Shown here piece after piece: positions 1 to 6,795 of a DNA stretch of 15,409 bases. The stretch lies in NCBI GenBank assembly GCA_021737445.1, contig JAIPDY010000058.1:1-15409 (forward strand), read 5' to 3'. Every line of letters starts with the position of its first letter. Position 1 is the first letter of the stretch. The position numbers and the translations under genes were made by a program. The DNA comes from Desulfotignum sp. GTDB taxonomy: Bacteria; Desulfobacterota; Desulfobacteria; Desulfobacterales; Desulfobacteraceae. Under the pieces are notes generated by a model, which saw only the letters and a list, made by a program, of their open reading frames with translations, had not been told where the DNA came from and ran no database searches.

Positions 1-678
1 TTCCAGGCGCTGGGGCAGCATGCAGGCCAGGATCTTCATCTGTCCGGCTTCCACATAATCTCTGATACCAGGGGTTGAAAAAGTGATGACATCTGCATCC
101 CCCTTTACCACCAGCAGAGGGTTCAGCTGCTTATACGCGGTTTCCTGCCATTCAAACCCACCGATTTTGGCGGCATTCATGGCGATCAGAGTGGGGACCG
201 CCCCCAGGCCCCAGTGGGCCAGTTTCAATTCATGGGCTTTGCCGTATTCCGCCAGTTCCGCCAGGTTGTTGTAGGGGGCATCCGCCCGGCAGGCAAGGGT
301 GAAAGGAGAGGACCACACCAGCCCCAGGGGCTTGAGGTCTTCATTCTTGTAAGGGGTTTTTCCCCGGAGCACCTGGGTGATCATGGGGCCGATGGAGATC
401 AGGCCCATGGTGTATCCATCCGGCCGGCTGTTTTTCAGTTCATTGGTGGCCAGGACCGCGCCGCCGCCCGGCTTGTTGACCACTTTCACCGGTACCCCCA
501 GTTCGTCAGACATCATCGGGGCCATGGCTGTGGCCACCATGGTGGACGGGTCATTTCCCGCAGGCCAGGGAATCATGATCATAATGGGTTTTTTGGGCCA
601 GGCCGCCAGGCAGATACCAGGCAAGGCCAGGGCCACAAACACGAGAGCCAACACCAGACTTGCAATCATTTTTTTCAT
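1..678 (-). CDS. TctC/Bug-type tripartite tricarboxylate transporter substrate-binding protein (partial)
   Basis: The gene starts with ATG at 678 and runs off the left edge, leaving 226 codons of a protein usually near 320 residues. The first 25 or so residues are a typical Sec signal peptide: a lysine-rich start (MKKM), a hydrophobic core and an end near CLAA. The mature part opens with WPKKPIMIMIPWPAGNDPS, the usual start of Bug proteins, and continues with NKPGGG and later RPDGYT, both hallmarks of the TctC family. By family knowledge it captures an organic anion (a carboxylate) in the periplasm and passes it to the TctA/TctB membrane permease, whose genes may lie to the left. The true ligand cannot be read from the sequence. 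A Shine-Dalgarno AAGGA lies 9 bases before the start. The GntR-type regulator gene ends 53 bases upstream on the same strand and is its likely controller (inference). Confidence 0.93.
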   Translation of the reverse strand, partial: MKKMIASLVLALVFVALALPGICLAAWPKKPIMIMIPWPAGNDPSTMVATAMAPMMSDELGVPVKVVNKPGGGAVLATNELKNSRPDGYTMGLISIGPMITQVLRGKTPYKNEDLKPLGLVWSSPFTLACRADAPYNNLAELAEYGKAHELKLAHWGLGAVPTLIAMNAAKIGGFEWQETAYKQLNPLLVVKGDADVITFSTPGIRDYVEAGQMKILACMLPQRLE

Positions 679-731
679 GGCACAGCATCCTTTGCATGAT
701 TAAGGTTAACAATTATCGCCTGTAACATGGG

Positions 732-1460
732 TCAGGCGGAGCTTTTTTTATGATCAGCCTCTTTTTGAATAATCTCATCCAGGGTGTCAAAATGGTCTGC
801 CATCACTTCGGCGGCCCTTTGTTTGTCACGGTCCCGGATACATGCATAAAACAGCCGGTTGTACACCAGATCCTGTCTGGCGGTTTCCAGATCCGGGGTT
901 TTTGCCAGGACCTGTTGGACCACATGGACCAGGGATGCCATCAGGGCGGATATAAAGGGGTTATGGCAGGCATCGGCAATCAGGCAGTGAAAGGAGATGG
1001 CCAGGGTCTGGTCCGGTTTCCCGTTCTCAATGGACCGGGCCACCTTGTCAATGCAGGCAGCCATTGCAGCCAGATCTTCTTCAGTGCGCCGTTCCGCTGC
1101 CATGGCGGCCAGACCCGGCTCCAGCACCCGCCGCAGTTCTGCCAGATCCGATGCGGTGATATCACCGAAAAGGTAGGCATTGGTCACCACATCCATGATC
1201 TTTTCCGGACCCGGGGCTGCCACAAAACTGCCGCCGAACGCCCCTCTTTTTTTCAGAATCAGGCCTTCAGATTCCATTTCCCGCAGGGCCTCCCTGGCGG
1301 ATGCCTTGCTCACCCGGTATTTTGCGGCAATCTCCAATTCCGGGGGGAACTTGTCGCCTGGTTTGAAATGCCCGTCCAGAATCGCCTGTTTCAAAATGGT
1401 CTTGATCTGGTCGGAAACCCGTTCTTTTCTGATAACCGCATCCTGAAGGGTGTGCAACAT
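732..1460 (-). CDS. GntR family transcriptional regulator, FadR/FCD subfamily
   Basis: This is a 242-residue DNA-binding regulator, full length for the FadR subfamily. Residues 13-80 form the winged helix-turn-helix, with the recognition stretch SKASAREALREMESEGLI at 51-68 and the wing GAFGGSFV at 73-80. Residues of about 100-230 form the all-helical FCD effector domain, seen in AELRRVLEPGLAAMAAER and FHCLIADACHNP. Members that bind a metal usually have one Asp and three His. Here H158 and H223 remain, but the position of the middle His appears to be N201 (in VYNRLF) and the Asp position before FH appears to be Ala, so metal binding may be lost. It sits between an aminotransferase gene and a TctC-type gene on one strand, so it probably responds to the substrate or product of that locus. 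A ribosome site AGGA lies 8 bases before the ATG. The effector is unknown. Confidence 0.93.
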   Translation of the reverse strand: MLHTLQDAVIRKERVSDQIKTILKQAILDGHFKPGDKFPPELEIAAKYRVSKASAREALREMESEGLILKKRGAFGGSFVAAPGPEKIMDVVTNAYLFGDITASDLAELRRVLEPGLAAMAAERRTEEDLAAMAACIDKVARSIENGKPDQTLAISFHCLIADACHNPFISALMASLVHVVQQVLAKTPDLETARQDLVYNRLFYACIRDRDKQRAAEVMADHFDTLDEIIQKEADHKKSSA

Positions 1461-1473
1461 GCATATAATCCTG

Positions 1474-1497
1474 TTAAAAGTCGGTTTTTTAAAAGTC
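1474..1497. repeat. Direct repeat of TTAAAAGTC upstream of the GntR gene
   Basis: The nine bases TTAAAAGTC occur at 1474-1482 and again at 1489-1497 (plus-strand reading), 15 bases start to start. They lie 14-37 bases upstream of the regulator's ATG on its coding strand, in the probable leader or core promoter. They could be a second regulator-binding element or chance in an A/T-rich stretch. Confidence 0.4.
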
Positions 1498-1505
1498 TGC
1501 TTTTT

Positions 1506-1521
1506 ATCTGAAATGTCAGAT
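1506..1521. promoter_or_regulatory. Candidate operator: perfect 6-bp inverted repeat upstream of the GntR gene
   Basis: ATCTGA-AATG-TCAGAT is a perfect inverted repeat with a 4-base spacer, centred about 53 bases upstream of the regulator's start. On the minus strand it lies just downstream of a perfect -35-like TTGACA (1533-1538), where a -10 box would be expected, though no good -10 match is seen there. GntR/FCD proteins bind short inverted repeats as dimers and often control their own genes, so this is a reasonable autoregulatory operator (inference). Confidence 0.45.
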
Positions 1522-1545
1522 TTTCACCTGCCTGTCAAGGAAAAT

Positions 1546-2466
1546 TCAGGAAACCGGAAACAGCCAGGCGGCAAACCGCCGGTGCCGGCCGGATGTCACA
1601 TCCGCCATCACATCGGCCAGCAGCCGGGTGACCGGCCCTGGTACCGGAGAGAGAGGTCTTTGTTCACATGTTTTTATCGGCAGCACCTTCATGGGGGTGC
1701 AGGTAAAGAAGATCTCGTCAGCGGTTTCCAGCAGATCCGGAGAAATCCGGTTTTCCTCCACCGGGATCTCCAGGGTCCTTGCCAGGGCGATCACACTCTC
1801 CCGGGTGATGCTGTGCAAGACGGTTCCCAGGGACGGGGTCATGATCCTGCCGTCTTTGACCAGAAAAATGGATTCTGTGGCCCCTTCTGCCACAAAGCCC
1901 CGGGTGTCCAGCATGACCGCCATATCACATCCGCGGTTTTTTGCCTCCTGGCGCGCCAGCATGCCGTTGAGGTAATTGGCCGCTGCTTTGGCTGTAATCG
2001 GGACGGTCCGGGGGTCCAGCTTACACCATGTGGAAACACACATATCCGCCCCGTCAGATGCCGGTACCAGCCTTTTGCCCAGATCCTGCACCGGGTCGAT
2101 GGCGAAAACGGCAATATCCAGGGTGTTGCCCGAGGGCAGGATGTCAAAGGCGATCTCAGGATTATACCCCATGATTTTCACCGCTCCCTGACGGATACCG
2201 TTTTTGTGCACTGTCCGGCACACAGCTGCCTGCACCGCTGCCGGCGACAGGCCCGGCACCATGCCCAGGGCAAAAGCGCTGGAAAACAGGCGCTGCACAT
2301 GTTTGTCCAGTCTGAAGACGCAGGGGCCTCTGCCCGGAATATCATGGACACTCATGACCTCGAAAATGGCCGACCCTCTGGAAAAACTGTGGCTCATCAT
2401 GTGAATGCCGGCCTGTTCCCAGGCTGTGAACTTTCCGTTTACAAACACCTTACGGTCAGAAAGCAT
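1546..2466 (-). CDS. Class IV PLP-dependent aminotransferase (branched-chain / D-amino-acid type)
   Basis: This 306-residue protein has the full fold-type IV pattern of the IlvE, D-amino-acid aminotransferase and PabC group. It opens with VFVNGKFTAWEQA and SHSFSRGSAIFE (residues 7-36). The PLP-binding lysine is K160, in ITAKAAANYLNGMLARQEA. The FVAEGATESIFLVKDG stretch carries E194, which contacts the pyridine nitrogen, and the phosphate-binding loop is TVLHSITRES (215-224). The length fits the family. The enzyme would move an amino group between an amino acid and a 2-oxo acid in the cytoplasm, but the sequence does not settle whether the substrate is branched-chain, D- or another amino acid. 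The start has a strong GGAGG site 4 bases upstream. Its position upstream of a GntR regulator and a TctC-type binding protein suggests a role in a catabolic locus rather than general amino-acid synthesis (inference). Confidence 0.9.
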   Translation of the reverse strand: MLSDRKVFVNGKFTAWEQAGIHMMSHSFSRGSAIFEVMSVHDIPGRGPCVFRLDKHVQRLFSSAFALGMVPGLSPAAVQAAVCRTVHKNGIRQGAVKIMGYNPEIAFDILPSGNTLDIAVFAIDPVQDLGKRLVPASDGADMCVSTWCKLDPRTVPITAKAAANYLNGMLARQEAKNRGCDMAVMLDTRGFVAEGATESIFLVKDGRIMTPSLGTVLHSITRESVIALARTLEIPVEENRISPDLLETADEIFFTCTPMKVLPIKTCEQRPLSPVPGPVTRLLADVMADVTSGRHRRFAAWLFPVS

Positions 2467-2698
2467 AGGACCTCCCTGAAAAATTATTTTCTGCCATGCA
2501 AAGCAAGCCTGTGAAGTATACCCTGTATCTGCTGTAAAAAAAAAGAAAAACCTTTTTATACCGGATCACCCTGGCAGACAGCTGTTTTTTCCTTTATTCA
2601 TTTTACGGTTTGCTTTACTATAGAAAAAACAGGCAGCACGCCCGGACACAGGTCTAACACAGTGGCCGGCAGGACATGGCCGTTATTGGGAGATAAAG
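2467..2698. promoter_or_regulatory. Divergent intergenic region between the aminotransferase and hydrolase genes
   Basis: This 232-base A/T-rich stretch must hold promoters for two diverging genes. Leftward, a good -10 box TATACT (minus strand, 2515-2520) lies about 50 bases before the aminotransferase start, without a clear -35. Rightward, TACTAT at 2616-2621 is a possible -10 box for the hydrolase, with only a poor -35 (TTTATT, 2593-2598). A run of nine A bases lies at 2536-2544. I see no small gene, RNA gene or strong terminator in it. Confidence 0.4.
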
Positions 2699-3676
2699 AT
2701 GAAACCGGACCGCTTTGAGATAGACACACCCGATCACCGCAAGCTGGCCTGCATGCGGTTTGTTCCAACCGTCACCCCCAAGGCAGTTGTTCACATTTAT
2801 CATGGTATGGGGGAGCACAAAGAACGGTATCTTCCTTTCATGGGTTTTCTGGCGGAACATGGCTATGTGGCGGTTGCTCACGATCACCGCAACCATGGGC
2901 AGAGCGTGAAAAACAAAAACGGACCCGGGCTTTTCACTGCCACAGATACCTGGGACAGGGTTGTCCATGATGCCTTTCTGGTAACCCGGGCATCCAGAGA
3001 ACTATATCCTGATCTGGATACCTGCATTCTGGGACATTCCATGGGCAGTGTTATTTTACGCAGGGTTTTGTTTACCTATCCTGATGCGGCTGACAAAGCC
3101 GTCATTATGGCCACTGTCCCGCCCTATACTTTTGCCGCCGGATCGGGTCCGTTAGCCCTGGCAGGGATGGTTGCGTTTCTGACAAAATCAACCCGCAGGT
3201 CAAAGTTTCTGGCACAGGCACTCAACAAACCATTGCTGAAAAAATACAAAAACCCGCGAACGCCCTTTGATTGGCTGACCCATGATAAAAAAATCGTCGA
3301 TCAATACATCAATGATCCGTTATGCGGGTATGCGTATACACCCAAATTCTACGTTGAGTTTTTCAAAGGCATCATCAACCTTCATCAGGTTGACCGCATC
3401 CGGCAGGGGAAAAATATTCCCCTGCTGTTTATTTGCGGCACCCAAGATCCTGTGGGCAACTTCGGACAGGGGGTCAAGGAGGTTGTAAGCTGCTATGAAA
3501 AGGCCGGATTCAACCAGATCACCCTTGAGCTGGTGGCACATGCCAGGCATGAAGTGCTCAATGAACACAACAGTGCACAAACATATGAGACGATATTGAA
3601 CTGGCTGGACCAGGCCGGCCGAACCAATGATGGAACAAATCACCGGCGCAGCGCAACTGCAAAATCAGGCGGTTGA
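2699..3676 (+). CDS. Alpha/beta hydrolase, monoacylglycerol lipase / lysophospholipase-like (Hydrolase_4)
   Basis: This 325-residue serine hydrolase of the alpha/beta fold has all the signs of the S33-like Hydrolase_4 group (monoacylglycerol lipase, PldB). The oxyanion-hole motif HGMGEH is at 35-40 and the typical DHRNHGQS at 62-69. The nucleophile elbow GHSMGS at 112-117 gives Ser114, the acid is Asp250 in CGTQDPV, and the base is His284 in ARHEVLNE. It has no signal peptide, so it should act in the cytoplasm or at the inner face of the membrane, probably cleaving monoacylglycerols, lysophospholipids or similar esters; the true substrate is unknown. About 20 residues after the fold (TNDGTNHRRSATAKSGG) are polar and probably disordered. 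A GGGAG ribosome site lies 6 bases before the ATG. The gene converges on uvrA and the last 12 bases of the two reading frames overlap. Confidence 0.92.
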   Translation: MKPDRFEIDTPDHRKLACMRFVPTVTPKAVVHIYHGMGEHKERYLPFMGFLAEHGYVAVAHDHRNHGQSVKNKNGPGLFTATDTWDRVVHDAFLVTRASRELYPDLDTCILGHSMGSVILRRVLFTYPDAADKAVIMATVPPYTFAAGSGPLALAGMVAFLTKSTRRSKFLAQALNKPLLKKYKNPRTPFDWLTHDKKIVDQYINDPLCGYAYTPKFYVEFFKGIINLHQVDRIRQGKNIPLLFICGTQDPVGNFGQGVKEVVSCYEKAGFNQITLELVAHARHEVLNEHNSAQTYETILNWLDQAGRTNDGTNHRRSATAKSGG

Positions 3677-6613
3677 TCTTTCAGGAACAGCGGTCTCAAT
3701 ATCCAGCATCTTTTTCAGGTAATGGCCGGTATAGCTTCCGGGAACGGCTGCAACGGTTTCCGGGGAGCCCTGGGCCACAATCTTGCCGCCCCCGGCCCCG
3801 CCTTCGGGTCCCAGATCCACAACCCAGTCAGCGGTCTTGATCACATCCAGGTTGTGCTCGATGATGATCACGGTGTTGCCGGCGGCGGTGAGGCGCTGCA
3901 GCACCGCTAAAAGCATGCGTACATCCCTGAAATGCAGGCCGGTTGTGGGCTCGTCCAGGATATACAGGGTGTCGCCGGTTTCCCGTTTGGCCAGTTCCCG
4001 GGCCAGTTTGATGCGCTGGGCTTCCCCGCCGGACAGGGTGGTGGCGGCCTGCCCCAGTTTGATATAGGACAGACCCACATCCATGAGGGTATCCAGGATC
4101 TGGATGATTTTCGGGTGGGCGTCGAACAGCTCCCTGGCCTGGTGCACGGACAGGTCCAGGACATCGGCAATGGAATGGCCCTTGTAGGTGATTTCCAGGG
4201 TGGCCCGGTTGAACCGCCTGCCGTGGCAGACCTCGCAGGGCACAAACACATCTGCCAGAAAATGCATCTCCACCTTGATATACCCATCCCCGTTGCAGGC
4301 CTCGCACCTGCCCCCTTTGACATTAAAGGAATACCGCCCCTTTTTATACCCCCTGGTTTTGGATTCCGGGAGCATGGCAAACAGGTCCCGGATGGGGTCG
4401 AACACCTTGGTATAGGTGGCAGGATTGCTCCGGGGGGTCCGGCCGATGGGCTTCTGGTCGATATTGATGACCTTGTTCAGATGGGACAGGCCGGTGATCT
4501 TTTCATGTTTTCCCACACTGAGCTGGGATTCGTGCAGCTTCACAGCCAGGGCCGGGTACAGGATCTGGTTGATGAGGGTGGATTTGCCGGCCCCTGACAC
4601 GCCGGTGACCGCCACCAGCAGTCCCAGGGGCAGTTTCACAGTCACCTGCCTGAGGTTGTTTTCATTTGCCTTCACAATCGCAATCCATTTTCCGGGTGCA
4701 GGGGTTTTGCGCTGTGCCGGAACGGCAATGGATTCTGCGCCGGTGAGAAATTTGCCGGTGATGGAGGCCGGGTTGGCCCGAATCTGGGACGGGGTGCCCT
4801 GGGCCACGATGCGGCCCCCCAGGTGCCCTGCCCCCGGGCCGATGTCCACGATCCAGTCCGAGGCTTCCATTGTTTCCTGGTCATGCTCCACCACGATCAG
4901 GGTGTTGCCGATGTCCCGCAGGTGCTGCAGGGTTTTGAGCAGCTTGATATTGTCCCGCTGGTGCAGGCCGATGCTGGGCTCATCCAGGATGTAGAGAACG
5001 CCGGTAAGTTCCGAACCCACCTGGGAGGCCAGGCGGATCCGCTGGGATTCCCCGCCGGACAGGGTGGGGCCGCTGCGGTCCAGGGACAGGTAGTCCAGAC
5101 CCACATTCACCAGGAACCCTAAGCGGTCCCGGATCTCCTTGAGCAGCTCTGCGGCAATGAGCCGGCGGCTGCCGGACAGATCCAGAGAAGAGACAAACTG
5201 GTGGGCCTCTTTCACCGTCATTTCCGTCACATCGATGATGGACTTTCCCTGGATCCGTACATTGCGCACCTCATCCCGGAGGCGCTTTCCCTGGCAGGCG
5301 GCGCAGGTGGAGGCGGTCATGAATTCAGTATAATATTTTTTCTGGCTTTCCGACTGGGTGTTGCGGTACCGCCGCATCAGGGTGTGGAGCAGCCCTTCAT
5401 GGGTCCGGGTGAACTCCCCCTGGATCTTGGCGGAGTGCCAGTTCACCCGCATTTTTTTGGTGTCAGATCCATAAAGCAGCAGATTTTGCTGGGCTTTTGG
5501 CAGTTTTTTCCAGGGCCGGTCAAAATCGATGCCCCACTGCTCCTCCATGGCGGTGAGCTGGCCCAGGCCCCATGAGTTGTCGTTCTGGTACCGGGGGTTT
5601 TTTATAAAATAGTTCTTCCACGGTTTCACCGCCCCCTGGCGGATGGACAGGTCCCTGTCCGGCACCACCTTGTCCGGGTCCATGGACAGCAGGGTGCCGA
5701 TACCGTTGCAGTCCGGGCACATGCCCAGGGGCGAGTTGAATGAAAAAATCTGGGGAGACAGCTCCGGGTAGGCAGTACCGCAGCAGGAGCGGGCCTCGCT
5801 CATTTTTATATCCTCTCTGCCAAGAATATGCACGATGATCTGTCCACCCCCCAGCTTCAGTGCTGCTTCCACCGAATCGGTGAGCCGCTCTTCAAAGGTA
5901 CCTTCCTCTTTTATGACCAGCCGGTCCACCACCACCTCGATGTGGTGTTTTTTATTTCTGGCCAGGGTCTGGACATTTTCCAGATCCTGGACCACCCCGT
6001 CCACCCGGACCCTTGCATAACCCTGTTTTTTGAGTTCTGCCAGGTGTTCTCTGTGTTCGCCTTTGCGGTTTTCCACCACCGGGGCCAGGATCAGGATTCT
6101 GGAACCGGCCGGCAGGGCCATGATCTGGGAGACCATACCCTGGGCATGGCCCCGGCCCACTTTTTTACCGCAAAGAAAACAATACTGGGTTCCCACCCGG
6201 GCAAACAGCACCCGCAGGTAATCGTAAATTTCGGTGATGGTGCCCACGGTGGACCTGGGGTTTTTGCTGGCTGCCTTCTGTTCGATGGCAATGGTGGGGG
6301 AAAGTCCCCGGATGGTGTCATACCGGGGTTTTTCCATCTGGCCGATGAACTGCCGGGCATAGGAGGACAAGGACTCCACATACCTGCGCTGGCCCTCGGC
6401 GAAAATCGTGTCAAATGCCAGGCTGGATTTACCGGACCCGGACACCCCGGTGAACACCACCAGCTGCTTTTTTGGAATCTCCACCGCGATATTTTTGAGG
6501 TTGTGCTCCCTGGCCCCTTTGACGATGATGCGGTCCAGCTCCGTGGCAGGGGCTATTTCCGGTATGGTTTCAGCCTGATCCGGCATATCGTTGACAGCAC
6601 GCAGTTTCTTCAT
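3665..6613 (-). CDS. uvrA: UvrABC system protein A (excinuclease ABC subunit A)
   Basis: UvrA is the damage-sensing ATPase that loads UvrB in nucleotide excision repair. Numbered from the upstream in-frame ATG at 6625, the protein would have 986 residues. It carries two ABC cassettes: Walker A GVSGSGKS (60-67) with LSGGE (522-526) and YILDEPS (545-551), and Walker A GVSGAGKS (675-682) with LSGGE (864-868) and YILDEPTTGL (888-897). The C-terminal zinc module has C774, C777, C797 and C800. In the other zinc module the second pair is intact (C303, C306) but the first is changed: ARSCCG stands where CxxCG is usual. I prefer the ATG at 6613 (982 residues) because GGGA stands 6 bases before it, whereas 6625 has no ribosome site and lies just below an inverted repeat. 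The alternative adds only four residues. A promoter is visible at 6669-6697. Confidence 0.97.
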   Translation of the reverse strand: MKKLRAVNDMPDQAETIPEIAPATELDRIIVKGAREHNLKNIAVEIPKKQLVVFTGVSGSGKSSLAFDTIFAEGQRRYVESLSSYARQFIGQMEKPRYDTIRGLSPTIAIEQKAASKNPRSTVGTITEIYDYLRVLFARVGTQYCFLCGKKVGRGHAQGMVSQIMALPAGSRILILAPVVENRKGEHREHLAELKKQGYARVRVDGVVQDLENVQTLARNKKHHIEVVVDRLVIKEEGTFEERLTDSVEAALKLGGGQIIVHILGREDIKMSEARSCCGTAYPELSPQIFSFNSPLGMCPDCNGIGTLLSMDPDKVVPDRDLSIRQGAVKPWKNYFIKNPRYQNDNSWGLGQLTAMEEQWGIDFDRPWKKLPKAQQNLLLYGSDTKKMRVNWHSAKIQGEFTRTHEGLLHTLMRRYRNTQSESQKKYYTEFMTASTCAACQGKRLRDEVRNVRIQGKSIIDVTEMTVKEAHQFVSSLDLSGSRRLIAAELLKEIRDRLGFLVNVGLDYLSLDRSGPTLSGGESQRIRLASQVGSELTGVLYILDEPSIGLHQRDNIKLLKTLQHLRDIGNTLIVVEHDQETMEASDWIVDIGPGAGHLGGRIVAQGTPSQIRANPASITGKFLTGAESIAVPAQRKTPAPGKWIAIVKANENNLRQVTVKLPLGLLVAVTGVSGAGKSTLINQILYPALAVKLHESQLSVGKHEKITGLSHLNKVINIDQKPIGRTPRSNPATYTKVFDPIRDLFAMLPESKTRGYKKGRYSFNVKGGRCEACNGDGYIKVEMHFLADVFVPCEVCHGRRFNRATLEITYKGHSIADVLDLSVHQARELFDAHPKIIQILDTLMDVGLSYIKLGQAATTLSGGEAQRIKLARELAKRETGDTLYILDEPTTGLHFRDVRMLLAVLQRLTAAGNTVIIIEHNLDVIKTADWVVDLGPEGGAGGGKIVAQGSPETVAAVPGSYTGHYLKKMLDIETAVPERSTA

Positions 6614-6631
6614 TTTTATTCCCATATGTTT

Positions 6632-6648
6632 AGATCTGCTACAGATCT
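6632..6648. repeat. Perfect 7-bp inverted repeat in the uvrA leader
   Basis: AGATCTG-CTA-CAGATCT is a perfect inverted repeat followed on the plus strand by a run of eight T (6648-6655, the first being the last base of the repeat). It lies 19 bases upstream of the preferred uvrA ATG and downstream of the predicted uvrA promoter, so it would form a hairpin in the uvrA leader RNA or serve as a repressor site. Read on the plus strand it resembles a weak intrinsic terminator, but no plus-strand gene ends nearby. It does not match the E. coli LexA box. Confidence 0.5.
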
Positions 6649-6668
6649 TTTTTTCAAATCATTGCAAA

Positions 6669-6697
6669 ATCATAAGCATGGCTGTCTCAAAAGTAAA
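6669..6697 (-). promoter_or_regulatory. Predicted sigma70-type promoter of uvrA
   Basis: On the minus strand TTTACT (6692-6697) and TATGAT (6669-6674) are separated by exactly 17 bases. Each fits the -35 and -10 consensus well. Transcription would start near 6662, giving a leader of about 50 bases that contains the inverted repeat at 6632-6648. Confidence 0.5.
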
Positions 6698-6707
6698 GAC
6701 AGGTGAT

Positions 6708-6736
6708 TGGACAAATACAATTTATGTTTGTAAATT
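6708..6736 (+). promoter_or_regulatory. Predicted sigma70-type promoter of the cyclic-nucleotide-binding hydrolase gene
   Basis: TGGACA (6708-6713, five of six matches to TTGACA) and TAAATT (6731-6736, four of six matches to TATAAT) are separated by 17 bases. The gene starts 60 bases further on. Its -35 box lies only 10 bases from the -35 box of uvrA, so the two promoters stand back to back and could influence each other. Confidence 0.4.
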
Positions 6737-6795
6737 CAAAATGAGGATGTTAAGTGAAAAATAAATCCAAAAAATTGTAACAGGAGAAGAGGATA

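Noticed and set aside
214..703. Two plus-strand open frames at the left end
   Set aside because: They lie opposite the TctC-type gene, whose signal peptide and family motifs are clear on the minus strand.
1464..1469. Perfect TATAAT on the plus strand
   Set aside because: No -35 box at the right distance and no plus-strand gene downstream; the nearby genes are on the minus strand.
1450..2514. Open plus-strand frame of 354 codons opposite the aminotransferase gene
   Set aside because: It has no family motif, is rich in His, Gly and Cys as shadow frames are, and the minus-strand gene has all catalytic residues.
6632..6655. Intrinsic terminator reading to the right
   Set aside because: The stem and T run fit, but no plus-strand gene ends upstream. 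It is kept only as an inverted repeat of unknown role.
5828..6706. Open plus-strand frame of 292 codons opposite the start of uvrA
   Set aside because: No domain and no promoter or ribosome site; it lies opposite the well-conserved first ABC cassette.
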